Positions 53,392-61,417 of a DNA stretch of 64,000 nt are shown one piece after another. The notes under the pieces were generated by a model. The model was given only the letters and a program-made list of their open reading frames with translations, searched no databases and was not told the DNA's origin. Source of the DNA: an uncultured Lachnospiraceae bacterium (lineage in GTDB: Bacteria > Bacillota > Clostridia > Lachnospirales > Lachnospiraceae). The stretch lies in assembly GCA_905209075.1 (NCBI GenBank), contig CAJLRL010000003.1, positions 151,875-215,874 on the forward strand, read 5' to 3'. Position 1 is the stretch's first letter; every line of letters begins with the position of its first letter. The position numbers were made by a program, and so were the translations under genes.

Positions 53392-53916
53392 ATGGGCTTT
53401 ATTGATAAGATATTAGATACTATGAACTTAAATCCTGATGATGAGGACGATTTTGATAACGATGACTATTATTTCGATGATGAACCAGAGGAAACTCATA
53501 AAAGTCGTTTTTCAAGGAAAGAAGCTGATGAAGAACCCGTATCCAAAAAGGAAAGTGCTCCAAAAGAAAAAGCTGTCAAGTCACAGTCAAAGATCACACC
53601 AATCTCAAAATCTTCTAGAAAGCAGGGTGCAGCAAGCATGGAAGTATGTGTAATTAAACCAAGTTCAATCGAGGATGAAATAGAAATCACGGAAACATTA
53701 TTAAATGGCAGGACAGTTGTGATAAATATGGAGGGTCTTAATGTAGATACAGCTCAAAGAATAATTGACTTTACATCCGGATCAACATATGCATTACATG
53801 GAAACCTTCAGAAAATTTCCAATTTTATATTTTTAGCTACTCCTAATGGAGTTGATATATCAGGTGATATCCAAAACATCATGGATTCATTTGATATTCC
53901 CGGGGCATCATATTAA
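53392..53916 (+). CDS. sepF: Cell division protein SepF
   Basis: SepF bundles FtsZ filaments and tethers them to the membrane. The 174-residue protein has an N-terminal amphipathic helix (GFIDKILDTMN), an acidic linker (about 15-75), and the C-terminal domain with VVINMEGLNVDTAQRIIDFT and the GSTYALHGNLQKIS segment. The start follows yggS by 18 bases. It fits the conserved ylm-type division cluster together with lspA and rluD downstream. Confidence 0.95.
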   Translation: MGFIDKILDTMNLNPDDEDDFDNDDYYFDDEPEETHKSRFSRKEADEEPVSKKESAPKEKAVKSQSKITPISKSSRKQGAASMEVCVIKPSSIEDEIEITETLLNGRTVVINMEGLNVDTAQRIIDFTSGSTYALHGNLQKISNFIFLATPNGVDISGDIQNIMDSFDIPGASY

Positions 53917-53949
53917 TTGAAAGCCGGACTGATATAAAGGAAAATAATA

Positions 53950-54540
53950 ATGAAAAAAAGTAAAAAAAATGTACTTATAAGTGTGGTTATGGCTGCGCTG
54001 CTGGTTTTTCTGGATCAGCTTACAAAGTTTCTTGCCGTGGTAAACCTGAAAAATCCAGGAAAAGTTGTAGAGATAATACCTAACGTGTTTGAGTTCAGAT
54101 ATTTAGAAAATCAAAGTGCTGCATTTGGAATAGATTTATTATCCATCATCCAAAGAATATTCAAATTTTCATATTGGACAAACAATCCGGAGGCTTTTTT
54201 GAGAGCAAAAATGATATTTTTCTCTGTAATTACCCTCATTGTGGTTGTTTTACTGTCATTATGGTATTTAAGAATTCCACAAAACAGAAAGTTCCGTGCA
54301 CTGAATATATTACTTGTGATATTTACCGCAGGGGCTATAGGAAATCTTATTGACAGAATGGTAAATAATTATGTTGTGGATTTTTGTTATTTCAAATTAA
54401 TCAATTTCCCAATATTTAATGTGGCTGACATTTATGTCACAGTCGCAGCTTTTTTCTTTATAATACTTGGACTCTTCTACTATAAGGAAGAGGATTATGA
54501 ACTTATTTTCCCGGATAAAAATAAAAAGAAAGATAACTAA
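53950..54540 (+). CDS. lspA: Lipoprotein signal peptidase (signal peptidase II)
   Basis: LspA cleaves prolipoprotein signal peptides at the lipidated cysteine. The 196-residue protein has four membrane helices with the catalytic aspartates in GNLIDRM and FNVADIY, and the LDQLTKFLAV and LENQSAAFGI motifs. A segment of about 30 residues after the second motif makes it longer than typical (around 160). The carboxypeptidase upstream is one predicted substrate. It precedes rluD by 8 bases. Confidence 0.95.
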   Translation: MKKSKKNVLISVVMAALLVFLDQLTKFLAVVNLKNPGKVVEIIPNVFEFRYLENQSAAFGIDLLSIIQRIFKFSYWTNNPEAFLRAKMIFFSVITLIVVVLLSLWYLRIPQNRKFRALNILLVIFTAGAIGNLIDRMVNNYVVDFCYFKLINFPIFNVADIYVTVAAFFFIILGLFYYKEEDYELIFPDKNKKKDN

Positions 54541-54548
54541 ACTGACAT

Positions 54549-55487
54549 ATGCAAAAAGATACATTTGAAGTGTTAAATGAGCAGGAGGGCGAAAGGCTGG
54601 ATAAGTATTTGTCTGATATTTATCCGGAGCTTTCGCGCTCTTTTTTTCAGAAATTAATAAAAGAAAACAATATACAGGTAAATGGATCCAATCAAAAATC
54701 AAACTACAGATTAAAAACAGATGATATAGTTGAAATAACGATCCCGGATGCTGTGGAAACGCCTATTCTGCCACAGGATATTCCGCTAGATATTTTGTAT
54801 GAGGATGATGACGTTCTTGTAGTTAACAAGCCTAAAGGGATGGTTGTGCATCCTTCTGCCGGACATTACAGTGATACACTTGTAAATGCTATAATGTATC
54901 ATTGCAAGGATTCATTAAGCGGTATAAATGGCGAAATAAGACCTGGAATAGTCCATAGGATAGACATGGATACAACAGGTTCCCTTATAATATGTAAAAA
55001 TGATGAAAGTCATATAAAAATTGCAGAACAGATAAAAGCTCATACATGCAATAGAATATATGTGGGGATTGTACTCGGAAATATAAAAGATGATGAAGGT
55101 TTGATCGATGCACCTATAGGGCGCAATCCAACAGACCGGAAAAAAATGGCGATCAATTATAAGAATGGTAAGGAAGCCGTTACTCATTATAAAGTGCTTG
55201 AGAGATTCGGTGATTATACTTATCTACAATTTTCGCTTGAAACTGGACGTACACACCAGATACGTGTTCATATGGCGAGTATATCACATCCGTTATTAGG
55301 TGATATGCTGTATTCAAATTACAGCAGTTCAAAATCACGGTTTAAAAATCTGCAGGGACAATGCCTCCATGCACAAAGAATCGGCTTTGTACATCCAAGA
55401 ACCGGTGAATATATGGAATTTTCGGCTCCATTACCTAATTACTTTGATAATTTGCTCAAAATGTTATATAATTCTATTAAGCAATAA
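54549..55487 (+). CDS. rluD: RluD-type 23S rRNA pseudouridine synthase
   Basis: A 312-residue RluA-family enzyme with an N-terminal S4 RNA-binding domain (RLDKYLSDIYPELSRSFFQK) and a catalytic domain with VHRIDMDTTGSLII, which contains the essential aspartate, plus the C-terminal GRTHQIRVHMASISHPLLGD. In Firmicutes the lspA-rluD pair (as ylyB) is standard. The exact target base cannot be inferred from sequence alone. Confidence 0.93.
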   Translation: MQKDTFEVLNEQEGERLDKYLSDIYPELSRSFFQKLIKENNIQVNGSNQKSNYRLKTDDIVEITIPDAVETPILPQDIPLDILYEDDDVLVVNKPKGMVVHPSAGHYSDTLVNAIMYHCKDSLSGINGEIRPGIVHRIDMDTTGSLIICKNDESHIKIAEQIKAHTCNRIYVGIVLGNIKDDEGLIDAPIGRNPTDRKKMAINYKNGKEAVTHYKVLERFGDYTYLQFSLETGRTHQIRVHMASISHPLLGDMLYSNYSSSKSRFKNLQGQCLHAQRIGFVHPRTGEYMEFSAPLPNYFDNLLKMLYNSIKQ

Positions 55488-55527
55488 ATTTTAAATATTG
55501 TAATAAACTTTAAAGGGGGCTTGCATT

Positions 55528-56163
55528 ATGGCTGCATACAATGAAATATATACAATAGGACGTGAGTTTGGAAGTCTTGGTAAAAAGGTTGGCGAAGAAC
55601 TTGCTGAACGTCTTGGAATTAAAATTTACAACAAAGAATTACTTGCCGAAGCAGCAAAATCTTCCGGATTATGCGAAGAAATATTTGAAAATCATGATGA
55701 AAAACCTACAAACAGTTTTTTATATTCACTGGTAATGGATACATATTCAGGAGGCACATTTTCTTCGGCACCATTTTTAGATATGCCGTTAAACCACAAG
55801 GTGTTTCTGGCACAATTTGATACGATAAAACAGATTGCGGAAAAAGAATCATGTGTTATTGTAGGACGTTGCGCAGATTATGCTTTGTCAGACAATCCAA
55901 ATTGTCTCAACGTGTTTATACGTTCTGATATGGAGGATCGCATTAAGCGGATAAGCAAACGTCTTGATATCACAGAAAATAAAGCAAAAGACATGTGCAT
56001 AAAAAAAGATAAACAACGTTCAAGCTATTATAATTATTATACAAGTAAAAAATGGGGAGACGCGCGTAGCTATGATCTGTGCATAAATACCAGCAAGGTT
56101 TCAGTCGATGATGCTGTAGATCTTATCTTAAAATACAGGGAAAACATGAGAAATTTTAAATAA
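55528..56163 (+). CDS. Cytidylate kinase-like family protein
   Basis: A 211-residue P-loop protein of the cytidylate-kinase-like (AAK_6-type) family: IYTIGREFGSLGKKVGEELA forms the phosphate loop, IYNKELLAEAAKSSGL follows, and CVIVGRCADYAL and ISKRLDITENKAKDMC occur later. Members are widespread in Clostridia and distinct from the true Cmk; the substrate is unknown. A strong GGGGG site precedes the ATG. It is the last gene of the conserved block and is followed by a hairpin. Confidence 0.86.
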   Translation: MAAYNEIYTIGREFGSLGKKVGEELAERLGIKIYNKELLAEAAKSSGLCEEIFENHDEKPTNSFLYSLVMDTYSGGTFSSAPFLDMPLNHKVFLAQFDTIKQIAEKESCVIVGRCADYALSDNPNCLNVFIRSDMEDRIKRISKRLDITENKAKDMCIKKDKQRSSYYNYYTSKKWGDARSYDLCINTSKVSVDDAVDLILKYRENMRNFK

Positions 56164-56195
56164 TAACGAATTGCAATTTAATAAATTAGAATGAT

Positions 56196-56276
56196 CTGAA
56201 CCGGGATTTGATAAACAGATGCAGATATATTATTGTGTATGTTAAATGCTGTAAATCCCGGTTTAGTTTTGATTTT
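56196..56276 (+). terminator. Possible long-loop terminator after the cytidylate-kinase-like gene
   Basis: Arms 56196-56209 and 56253-56266 pair over 14 positions (one G-U), followed by TTTTGATTTT. The loop is 43 bases, longer than usual. It marks the end of the conserved region and the start of a 319-base gene-free stretch (56164-56482). Confidence 0.6.
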
Positions 56277-56296
56277 AGGTTAAAATCTATGTCAAC

Positions 56297-56324
56297 TATT
56301 CGTTAAACTTGTGTTTAGCGAATA
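56297..56324. promoter_or_regulatory. Operator-like 12-bp palindrome
   Basis: Arms 56297-56308 and 56313-56324 match as inverted repeats with one G-U, around a TTGT loop. No T run follows. Position, about 160 bases before the oxidoreductase gene, fits a regulator site. Confidence 0.45.
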
Positions 56325-56366
56325 AATATATATATCATGAATTACTGCTATCTTCATTAAAATGCC

Positions 56367-56431
56367 TATTGATTTTTAATGATATAGATAATTTATTGAT
56401 ATAATAGATAATCAAAATAATCAATAAATAT
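56367..56431. promoter_or_regulatory. AT-rich repeat region with -10 box before the FMN oxidoreductase
   Basis: ATAGATAAT occurs at 56384-56392 and 56404-56412, exactly 20 bases apart, and TATTGAT at 56367 and 56394. A TATAAT lies at 56400-56405, but no good -35 is at the right distance, suggesting an activated promoter. The rest of 56164-56482 contains nothing else I can name. Confidence 0.4.
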
Positions 56432-56482
56432 AGAATGAATAATTGTAAAACAAGATATATAGCACACTAGGAGGGATAAAAA

Positions 56483-57505
56483 ATGAACTATTCAGAATGC
56501 ATAGAAAACGCAAGGCCTCGTATCGGCAAATACTGCAAAGCTTGTCCGGAATGTAACGGACGTGCCTGCAAAAACCAGATGCCAGGACCTGGATCAAAAG
56601 GAATTGGCGATACAGCCATCCGCAATTATGACAAATGGAAAGAAATCCGCATAAATATGGACACGATCGCAGAAAACAAGCCTGTAGATACATCTTTTGA
56701 ACTTTTCGACAGGAAATTCAAATATCCATTTTTCGCAGGACCTGTTGGCGCTGTGCAGCTTCATTACGGTGACTGCCTTGATGATGTAGCCTACAATGAC
56801 ATCCTAGTATCAGCATGTGCTCAAAACGGCATTGCAGCCTTCACCGGTGATGGAACAGACGCAAATGTCATGATAGCTGCCACAAAAGCCATAAAAAATG
56901 CAAATGGTACCGGCATCCCTACTGTAAAACCATGGAATATAGATACTATCCGTGAAAAAATGGAACTCATACATGATTCTGGAGCATTCGCCGTAGCAAT
57001 GGATGTAGACGCAGCCGGTCTTCCATTTCTTAAAAATCTAGATCCTCCCGCAGGAAGCAAAACTGTAGCTGAACTTCGTGAAATCATACAGCTTTCCGGG
57101 GCTCCGTTCATCGTAAAGGGAATCATGACTGTAAAAGCTGCTTTAAAAGCAAAAGAAGCCGGAGCTTCGGCTATAATAGTTTCAAATCACGGTGGTCGTG
57201 TTCTCGACCAATGCCCTGCTACTGCTGAGGTACTCGGGGACATAGTAAAGGCTCTTGACGGATCTGGAATAAAAATCCTCGTGGATGGTGGCATCAGAAG
57301 CGGCACAGACATCTTTAAAGCTCTTGCACTCGGTGCAGACGGAGTCGTTATCGCCAGACCATTTGTAACGGCTGTATACGGCGGAGAACACGATGGCGTG
57401 CGTTCTTACATAGAAAAGATCGGCGCTGAACTTGAAGATACCATGAAAATGTGCGGAGTATCATCTCTTTCTGAAATCACAAGAGACTGTGTGATGACAT
57501 TCTGA
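56483..57505 (+). CDS. FMN-dependent alpha-hydroxy-acid dehydrogenase family protein with N-terminal Cys motif
   Basis: A 340-residue FMN TIM-barrel protein related to lactate oxidase, glycolate oxidase and type 2 IPP isomerase. Visible motifs are SNHGGRVLDQCPATAE (active-site His, Arg), VKGIMTVKAALKAKEAGA (with the FMN lysine) and GALGADGVVIARPF-type end loop. The N terminus carries Cys18, Cys21, Cys24 and Cys29 (CKACPECNGRAC), a pattern able to bind an Fe-S cluster or zinc. GGAGGG precedes the ATG. The substrate is unknown, and the gene stands alone on its strand. Confidence 0.84.
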   Translation: MNYSECIENARPRIGKYCKACPECNGRACKNQMPGPGSKGIGDTAIRNYDKWKEIRINMDTIAENKPVDTSFELFDRKFKYPFFAGPVGAVQLHYGDCLDDVAYNDILVSACAQNGIAAFTGDGTDANVMIAATKAIKNANGTGIPTVKPWNIDTIREKMELIHDSGAFAVAMDVDAAGLPFLKNLDPPAGSKTVAELREIIQLSGAPFIVKGIMTVKAALKAKEAGASAIIVSNHGGRVLDQCPATAEVLGDIVKALDGSGIKILVDGGIRSGTDIFKALALGADGVVIARPFVTAVYGGEHDGVRSYIEKIGAELEDTMKMCGVSSLSEITRDCVMTF

Positions 57506-57513
57506 CCAGCCTT

Positions 57514-57569
57514 AATCATATTCTTACGCATATGATTGGTCTACGTATATGGTTGGTCTACGTATATGA
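57514..57569. repeat. Palindrome and 17-bp tandem repeat downstream of the FMN gene
   Basis: AATCATAT (57514-57521) and ATATGATT (57530-57537) form a hairpin with a TTACG-containing loop. Two 17-base units (57536-57552 and 57553-57569) differ only at the last base. The TTACGC loop recurs at 58600-58690 on the other side of the AEC gene. Confidence 0.7.
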
Positions 57570-57618
57570 TAGACTTGCGGTCTGATACATATACACATTT
57601 TTGAATGATATAATCAGG

Positions 57619-58551
57619 TCATATCACATTTTCAAACAACAAAACCATAACTGGCATAGTGACTATCGCGCAGATCGTTGTAACCACATTTATGGCACTG
57701 GCATATCTTGAATCATTGTCATATACCTGACACATCTGCGTGACAGTTGATGCTGAAGGTGTGATGACAGCCAGAAACACAATAAGCATGATCTTTGGTG
57801 CATCCGCAGAAACACATTCAAGATGGCTGATTTTTATCAGAAGAAGCGCTATGAGCGGCACAACGATCATCCTTAAAAATGAAACAAAATATACTCTTCT
57901 ATCCGCAAATATCTTTTTTAAATCCATCCCTGCAAAAAGCATTCCCGTAACGATCATGCTGGCCGGACCTATCATATTGCCGACAGATGCTATTGTATTA
58001 TTGACTATCAATGGCAGACGTATCCTCGTAAAAAAGAGAATAACTCCGATTGCGATCGATATCATATTAATATTTAACACTATTTTCTTCCAGTCATAAG
58101 AACTTTCGCAGCTGATTATCTTTTTGCAGTGAGTCCACAAAAAAATAAGCTGCACACTCATGAAAACACATCCATAAAGCACCCATTCCTGTCCTAGAAT
58201 AAAAGTCACGATCGGAACGATCAGATTGCCTGAATTCGAGTAATAAACAGATGCTATTTCCACCTCATTCAGATGAAACAGCCTGCCCATAATGGATATG
58301 ATCACAAGAAGCACCACCTGTAATATCACAGATGCTGTCAGGGCAATCAAAAGTCCCTTTACTGTCTTCGATGTATAATCCACCTGAAAGGCATTGATAA
58401 TAACACACGGTATGATCAGATACAAAACAACCTTGGATAAAACCTTGCTGTCTTCATCCTTTACAATACCTGCTTTTACGATAATAAAGCCCATAAGGAT
58501 CATAATGAAAAGCTCTACTATCTGCTCCATAAGGAGTATACTGATATGCAC
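57619..58551 (-). CDS. AEC-family (auxin efflux carrier-type) transporter
   Basis: A 310-residue membrane protein with about ten helices in two inverted halves, of the AEC family that exports or exchanges organic acids (malate, malonate). Typical features are an N-terminal MILMGFIIVKAGIVKDED segment and the C-terminal ITPSASTVTQMCQVYDND region. The frame starts at an ATG ending at 58560, but the AGGAG site touches that codon; the GTG at 58551-58549 lies 9 bases from it and is preferred. Organic-acid transport next to an alpha-hydroxy-acid oxidoreductase is suggestive. The gene is flanked by palindromic repeats on both sides. Confidence 0.87.
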   Translation of the reverse strand: MHISILLMEQIVELFIMILMGFIIVKAGIVKDEDSKVLSKVVLYLIIPCVIINAFQVDYTSKTVKGLLIALTASVILQVVLLVIISIMGRLFHLNEVEIASVYYSNSGNLIVPIVTFILGQEWVLYGCVFMSVQLIFLWTHCKKIISCESSYDWKKIVLNINMISIAIGVILFFTRIRLPLIVNNTIASVGNMIGPASMIVTGMLFAGMDLKKIFADRRVYFVSFLRMIVVPLIALLLIKISHLECVSADAPKIMLIVFLAVITPSASTVTQMCQVYDNDSRYASAINVVTTICAIVTMPVMVLLFENVI

Positions 58552-58586
58552 AAAAATCATCTCCTGCTGTAAAAATTTTGTCTATA

Positions 58587-58702
58587 GCGGATATAATTCG
58601 CTTACGCTCATTATATCATGTGCTTACGCACATGATAGCCTGCGGCTGATACCTATGCGCATTCGCGCGGATATAATTCGCTTACGCTCATTATATCATG
58701 TG
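58587..58702. repeat. 36-bp direct repeats and palindromes upstream of the AEC gene
   Basis: An identical 36-base sequence occurs at 58587-58622 and 58667-58702 (80 bases start to start). Between and within them are hairpins, including a perfect 10-bp stem (58614-58623 with 58628-58637) around TTAC. The region 58552-58804 contains no gene. Confidence 0.85.
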
Positions 58703-58804
58703 TTAACACGTATCCAATTGGATTTATTTATGCCACCGCATTTGCATTAATCCGATCAATCGCCATTCTTATTCCCATAGTATCTCTCCCTCTTCGTAAT
58801 TTTA

Positions 58805-59560
58805 CTACAAATTCTCCGTATGACGGCATCTTGGGAATCCCGTACATCCCCAGAACTGTCCATATCTGCCGTTTCGTTTTTGCATAGGCATATTACATTC
58901 TGGGCAGATTTTAATAGGATTATCGTTTTCTACATTCTGTTCCGCAATCTTCTCTGCACTATGTCCCATATTCTGTTCCATACCATGGTATGTGCTATGT
59001 CCTACGCTCTGCCTGGATAATTCCTTTCCCATATGCTCAAACACCTGCTGGTTCATCTTACAATCAGCAAGTGCCCTGTGTGCACCATCTGTGGAGATAC
59101 CATAGTATTCTGCCAGGTCACTCAGTCTTCTGTGCTTCCAATCTGGGAATATCACCTTTGCAAGACGCAGTGTATCTATGTAATCATTGGAAATTGTTTT
59201 TCCAAAATAACGCTCGCAGTCTCTGTATATGAATTTCATATCAAAGGTACATATATTATGTCCGACCAGGACATCATCTCCTGCAAAATCCAAGAATCGT
59301 TCCAGCACCTGATCGAAATGCGGTGCATCATTTACCATGCGGTCAGTGATGTTATTTACTCTGCTGGCTGCATATGGGATTGGCATTCCCGGATTTACGA
59401 GTTCACTGAATTCTTCTGCTATCCTGCCGTTTCTGACCTTTAGTGCTGATATTTCTATAACTTCGTCTGTATTGCAGGAAATTCCTGTCGTTTCGAGATC
59501 GAACAACACATAGTCCGCTGTGTATTTATATAATTGTTTTCCTTCTATATTTCCTAGCAT
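58805..59560 (-). CDS. DnaQ-like DEDDh 3'-5' exonuclease with C-terminal zinc ribbon
   Basis: A 251-residue nuclease. The DEDDh exonuclease motifs are FDLETTGISCNTDEVIEI (Exo I), HNICTFDMKFIYRDC (Exo II) and HRALADCKMN (Exo III), close to the PolC proofreading domain also in this window. After a linker, the last 35 residues form a topoisomerase-type zinc ribbon (CPECNMPM to CTGFPRC). This combination suggests DNA repair or processing of single-stranded ends; no partner genes are intact nearby. AAGG lies before the ATG on the minus strand. Confidence 0.88.
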   Translation of the reverse strand: MLGNIEGKQLYKYTADYVLFDLETTGISCNTDEVIEISALKVRNGRIAEEFSELVNPGMPIPYAASRVNNITDRMVNDAPHFDQVLERFLDFAGDDVLVGHNICTFDMKFIYRDCERYFGKTISNDYIDTLRLAKVIFPDWKHRRLSDLAEYYGISTDGAHRALADCKMNQQVFEHMGKELSRQSVGHSTYHGMEQNMGHSAEKIAEQNVENDNPIKICPECNMPMQKRNGRYGQFWGCTGFPRCRHTENL

Positions 59561-59613
59561 TTGTTTTCCTTTTTTCTTCTGTAAATTGTTTTCTCTATCT
59601 TGTCAATATCTCC

Positions 59614-59697
59614 ACGTCTATATCCGAACATCTACATATACACGCCCGTATCTGAGTATATGCATATACACGTTCATATCTGAACATCTCTACACAC
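59614..59697. repeat. Three degenerate 28-bp tandem repeats
   Basis: Units at 59614-59641, 59642-59669 and 59670-59697 each begin with ACG and share the core TATCTGA/TATCCGA followed by CATATAC-like ends. There are no spacers, so this is not a CRISPR array. No gene is supported between 59561 and 59745. Confidence 0.7.
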
Positions 59698-59745
59698 CTG
59701 CATCCACGGCTACCTTTTATATTTACTCTGCAAGATAGCTTCTGA

Positions 59746-59823
59746 GAATCATTGCCCCATATACCTGACACATCTGCGTGACAGTTGATGCTGAAGGTGT
59801 GATAACAGCCAGAAACACAATAA
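59746..59823 (-). pseudogene. Duplicated 76-78-bp scrap of the AEC transporter gene
   Basis: This segment matches 57710-57785, inside the AEC gene, over its whole length with one substitution and a small indel. It encodes part of the ITPSASTVTQMCQVY region on the minus strand. It abuts the nuclease remnant that follows, with no surrounding AEC sequence. Confidence 0.85.
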
Positions 59824-59837
59824 TTATGTCTTACAAT

Positions 59838-60142
59838 AAAGCATCCAATGATTCCTTTATCATTTTCCTCTGCAATATCATATAACTCAGCTAGTTTTCT
59901 CAGCAGAATACTCTTATCAATCAACTTAGTTTTATATTCAGCAATCATTGTCTGCGATAAACTTCTACTCAAAGAATATTCAATGACATCCGTATCAGCA
60001 TTTTTCCCATATATTCAGGTTTGAAATCATCCATTTTTAAATCGATTGCAACTAAACACTGTAACTCTATGTGATAAAAAAGAAGATCTACATAGTAATC
60101 ATTATTTCCCACTTGGACATGATATGTGATAATTCTAACTGG
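59838..60142 (-). pseudogene. Remnant of a YhcG/DUF1016-type nuclease gene (second copy)
   Basis: Two pieces in different frames can be read on the minus strand. The first reads HVQVGNNDYYVDLLFYHIEL, then AIDLKMDDFKPEYMGK, which is the PDDEXK core region of the YhcG/DUF1016 family. The second, from about 60001 downward, reads VIEYSLSRSLSQTMIAEYKT, a C-terminal region of the same family. The middle part and the frame between them are lost. It lies directly behind another decayed family member in a different frame, so this looks like two tandem related genes. Confidence 0.75.
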
Positions 60143-60143
60143 A

Positions 60144-61316
60144 TTATTTATTTTTTTCTTTTAATTTTAAGATATATTCTTCTTCTGCCTGTTCTAATCG
60201 TTTCTGAATAGCTTCCTCTGATGGCAACTGCGATTTTATTTCTTGTAAGCGTATATTATCGTAAGTTGCAACGCCCATAGGAGTCTCTATTCCCTGAAAA
60301 GCCCACTGAACCTCTGTCTGATCCTTATCTTTACATATCAACAGACCAATTGTTGGATTATCGGATTCCGATTTCATTAACTCATTAACCGCATTTACAT
60401 AGAAATTAAGTTTTCCTGCAAACTCTGGTTCAAATGATACAGCTTTTAGTTCAACAACTACATAACAACGAAGCTTAATATGATAAAAAAGCATATCTAT
60501 TTTTCTTGTTTTACCAGCAACGATAATCTCTTTTTGTCTTCCTATAAAGGCAAATCCTGATCCAAGCTCTAACAAGAAGCGTGTAATATTCTGCTCTAAC
60601 GCAGCCTCCAACTCTTCCTCATCATATCCTACAGGAAGTGATACAAAACCAAAATTGTAAGTATCTTTTACGATTTCCTGTGCAAGTTTTCCTTGTATGG
60701 CAGGGAGCTTTTCGGCAAAATTAGTCAGTGCTTTGCCTGACGATTGGTATAAATTGGCTTTTATACAATCTACAAGTGTTCTTCTGCTCCAGCTTTCTTC
60801 TATTGTTTTACATTTTGTTACTATTTCCACATGATGCCCCCACGGAACAAATCCAAATATTGTTGGAAACTCTAATTCTGCAACAGGCTGTTGCAGTTTT
60901 TGATTTTCACTAATTTATGCACCAACCTGTTGCAGTTTTAAGCTGTTTAAATCCATACTGTCTGCAATCGTATGAGCCATTTCTGAAAACATATCACTTG
61001 AAGAATAAAACAAGTACCATTTTTTCATATTCCAAAGATTTCTTGCTGAAAAGCCTTTTGCATCAGGAAATTCATTTTGTAAATCGAGACTTAATTGCTC
61101 TACAATTCCTTTTCCCCACTTCTCTTCCGCTTTTCTTTATACTAAATCCCGCCCCAGTTGCCAATTAAAATAAAGTCGTTCTGTATTAACTTTAACAGCT
61201 GCTTTTATCTGTGTGGATATATAACGTTATTTCACATCATGAATCCAATTCACATAATCAGAATCTAAATTAATATCATGCGATTTCACAATACGAGTTT
61301 TTGTTTCTTCAGACAT
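60144..61316 (-). pseudogene. YhcG/DUF1016-type PDDEXK nuclease gene broken by three in-frame TAA codons
   Basis: From the ATG at 61316-61314 the frame runs 391 codons to the stop at 60144 without any frameshift. It covers the N-terminal family domain (NWQLGRDLV, WGKGIVEQLSLDLQNEF, GFSARNLWNMKKWYLFY), the central PWGHH segment, and the C-terminal nuclease (KIDMLFYHIKLRCYVVVELK, FEPEFAGKLNFY). TAA codons interrupt at 61229-61227, 61139-61137 and 60917-60915. The C-terminal 228 codons remain open and could be expressed from a GTG at 60830. The family is a putative restriction or defence-associated nuclease of unsettled role. Confidence 0.85.
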
Positions 61317-61347
61317 ATGATTCCCCACTTATTCAAGATTTTTCATT

Positions 61348-61396
61348 CAAAAAATTTTTTAAATTGGTGTGTGGAACTAATAACCACATACCAATT
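61348..61396 (-). terminator. Probable terminator (minus strand) after the MarR/unknown remnants
   Basis: Arms 61362-61374 and 61384-61396 pair over 13 bases with one wobble. On the minus strand the hairpin is followed by TTTAAAAAATTTTTT, a discontinuous U tract. Confidence 0.5.
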
Positions 61397-61417
61397 AATA
61401 TAACACAAAAAGCGTAA

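Noticed and set aside
59614..59697. CRISPR array
   Set aside because: The 28-bp units are directly adjacent, with no spacers, are too diverged, and no cas gene is present.
60144..61316. Reassignment of TAA to glutamine
   Set aside because: Many intact genes here end in TAA (for example rpsB, tsf, ispG) at the expected length, so TAA is a stop in this organism.
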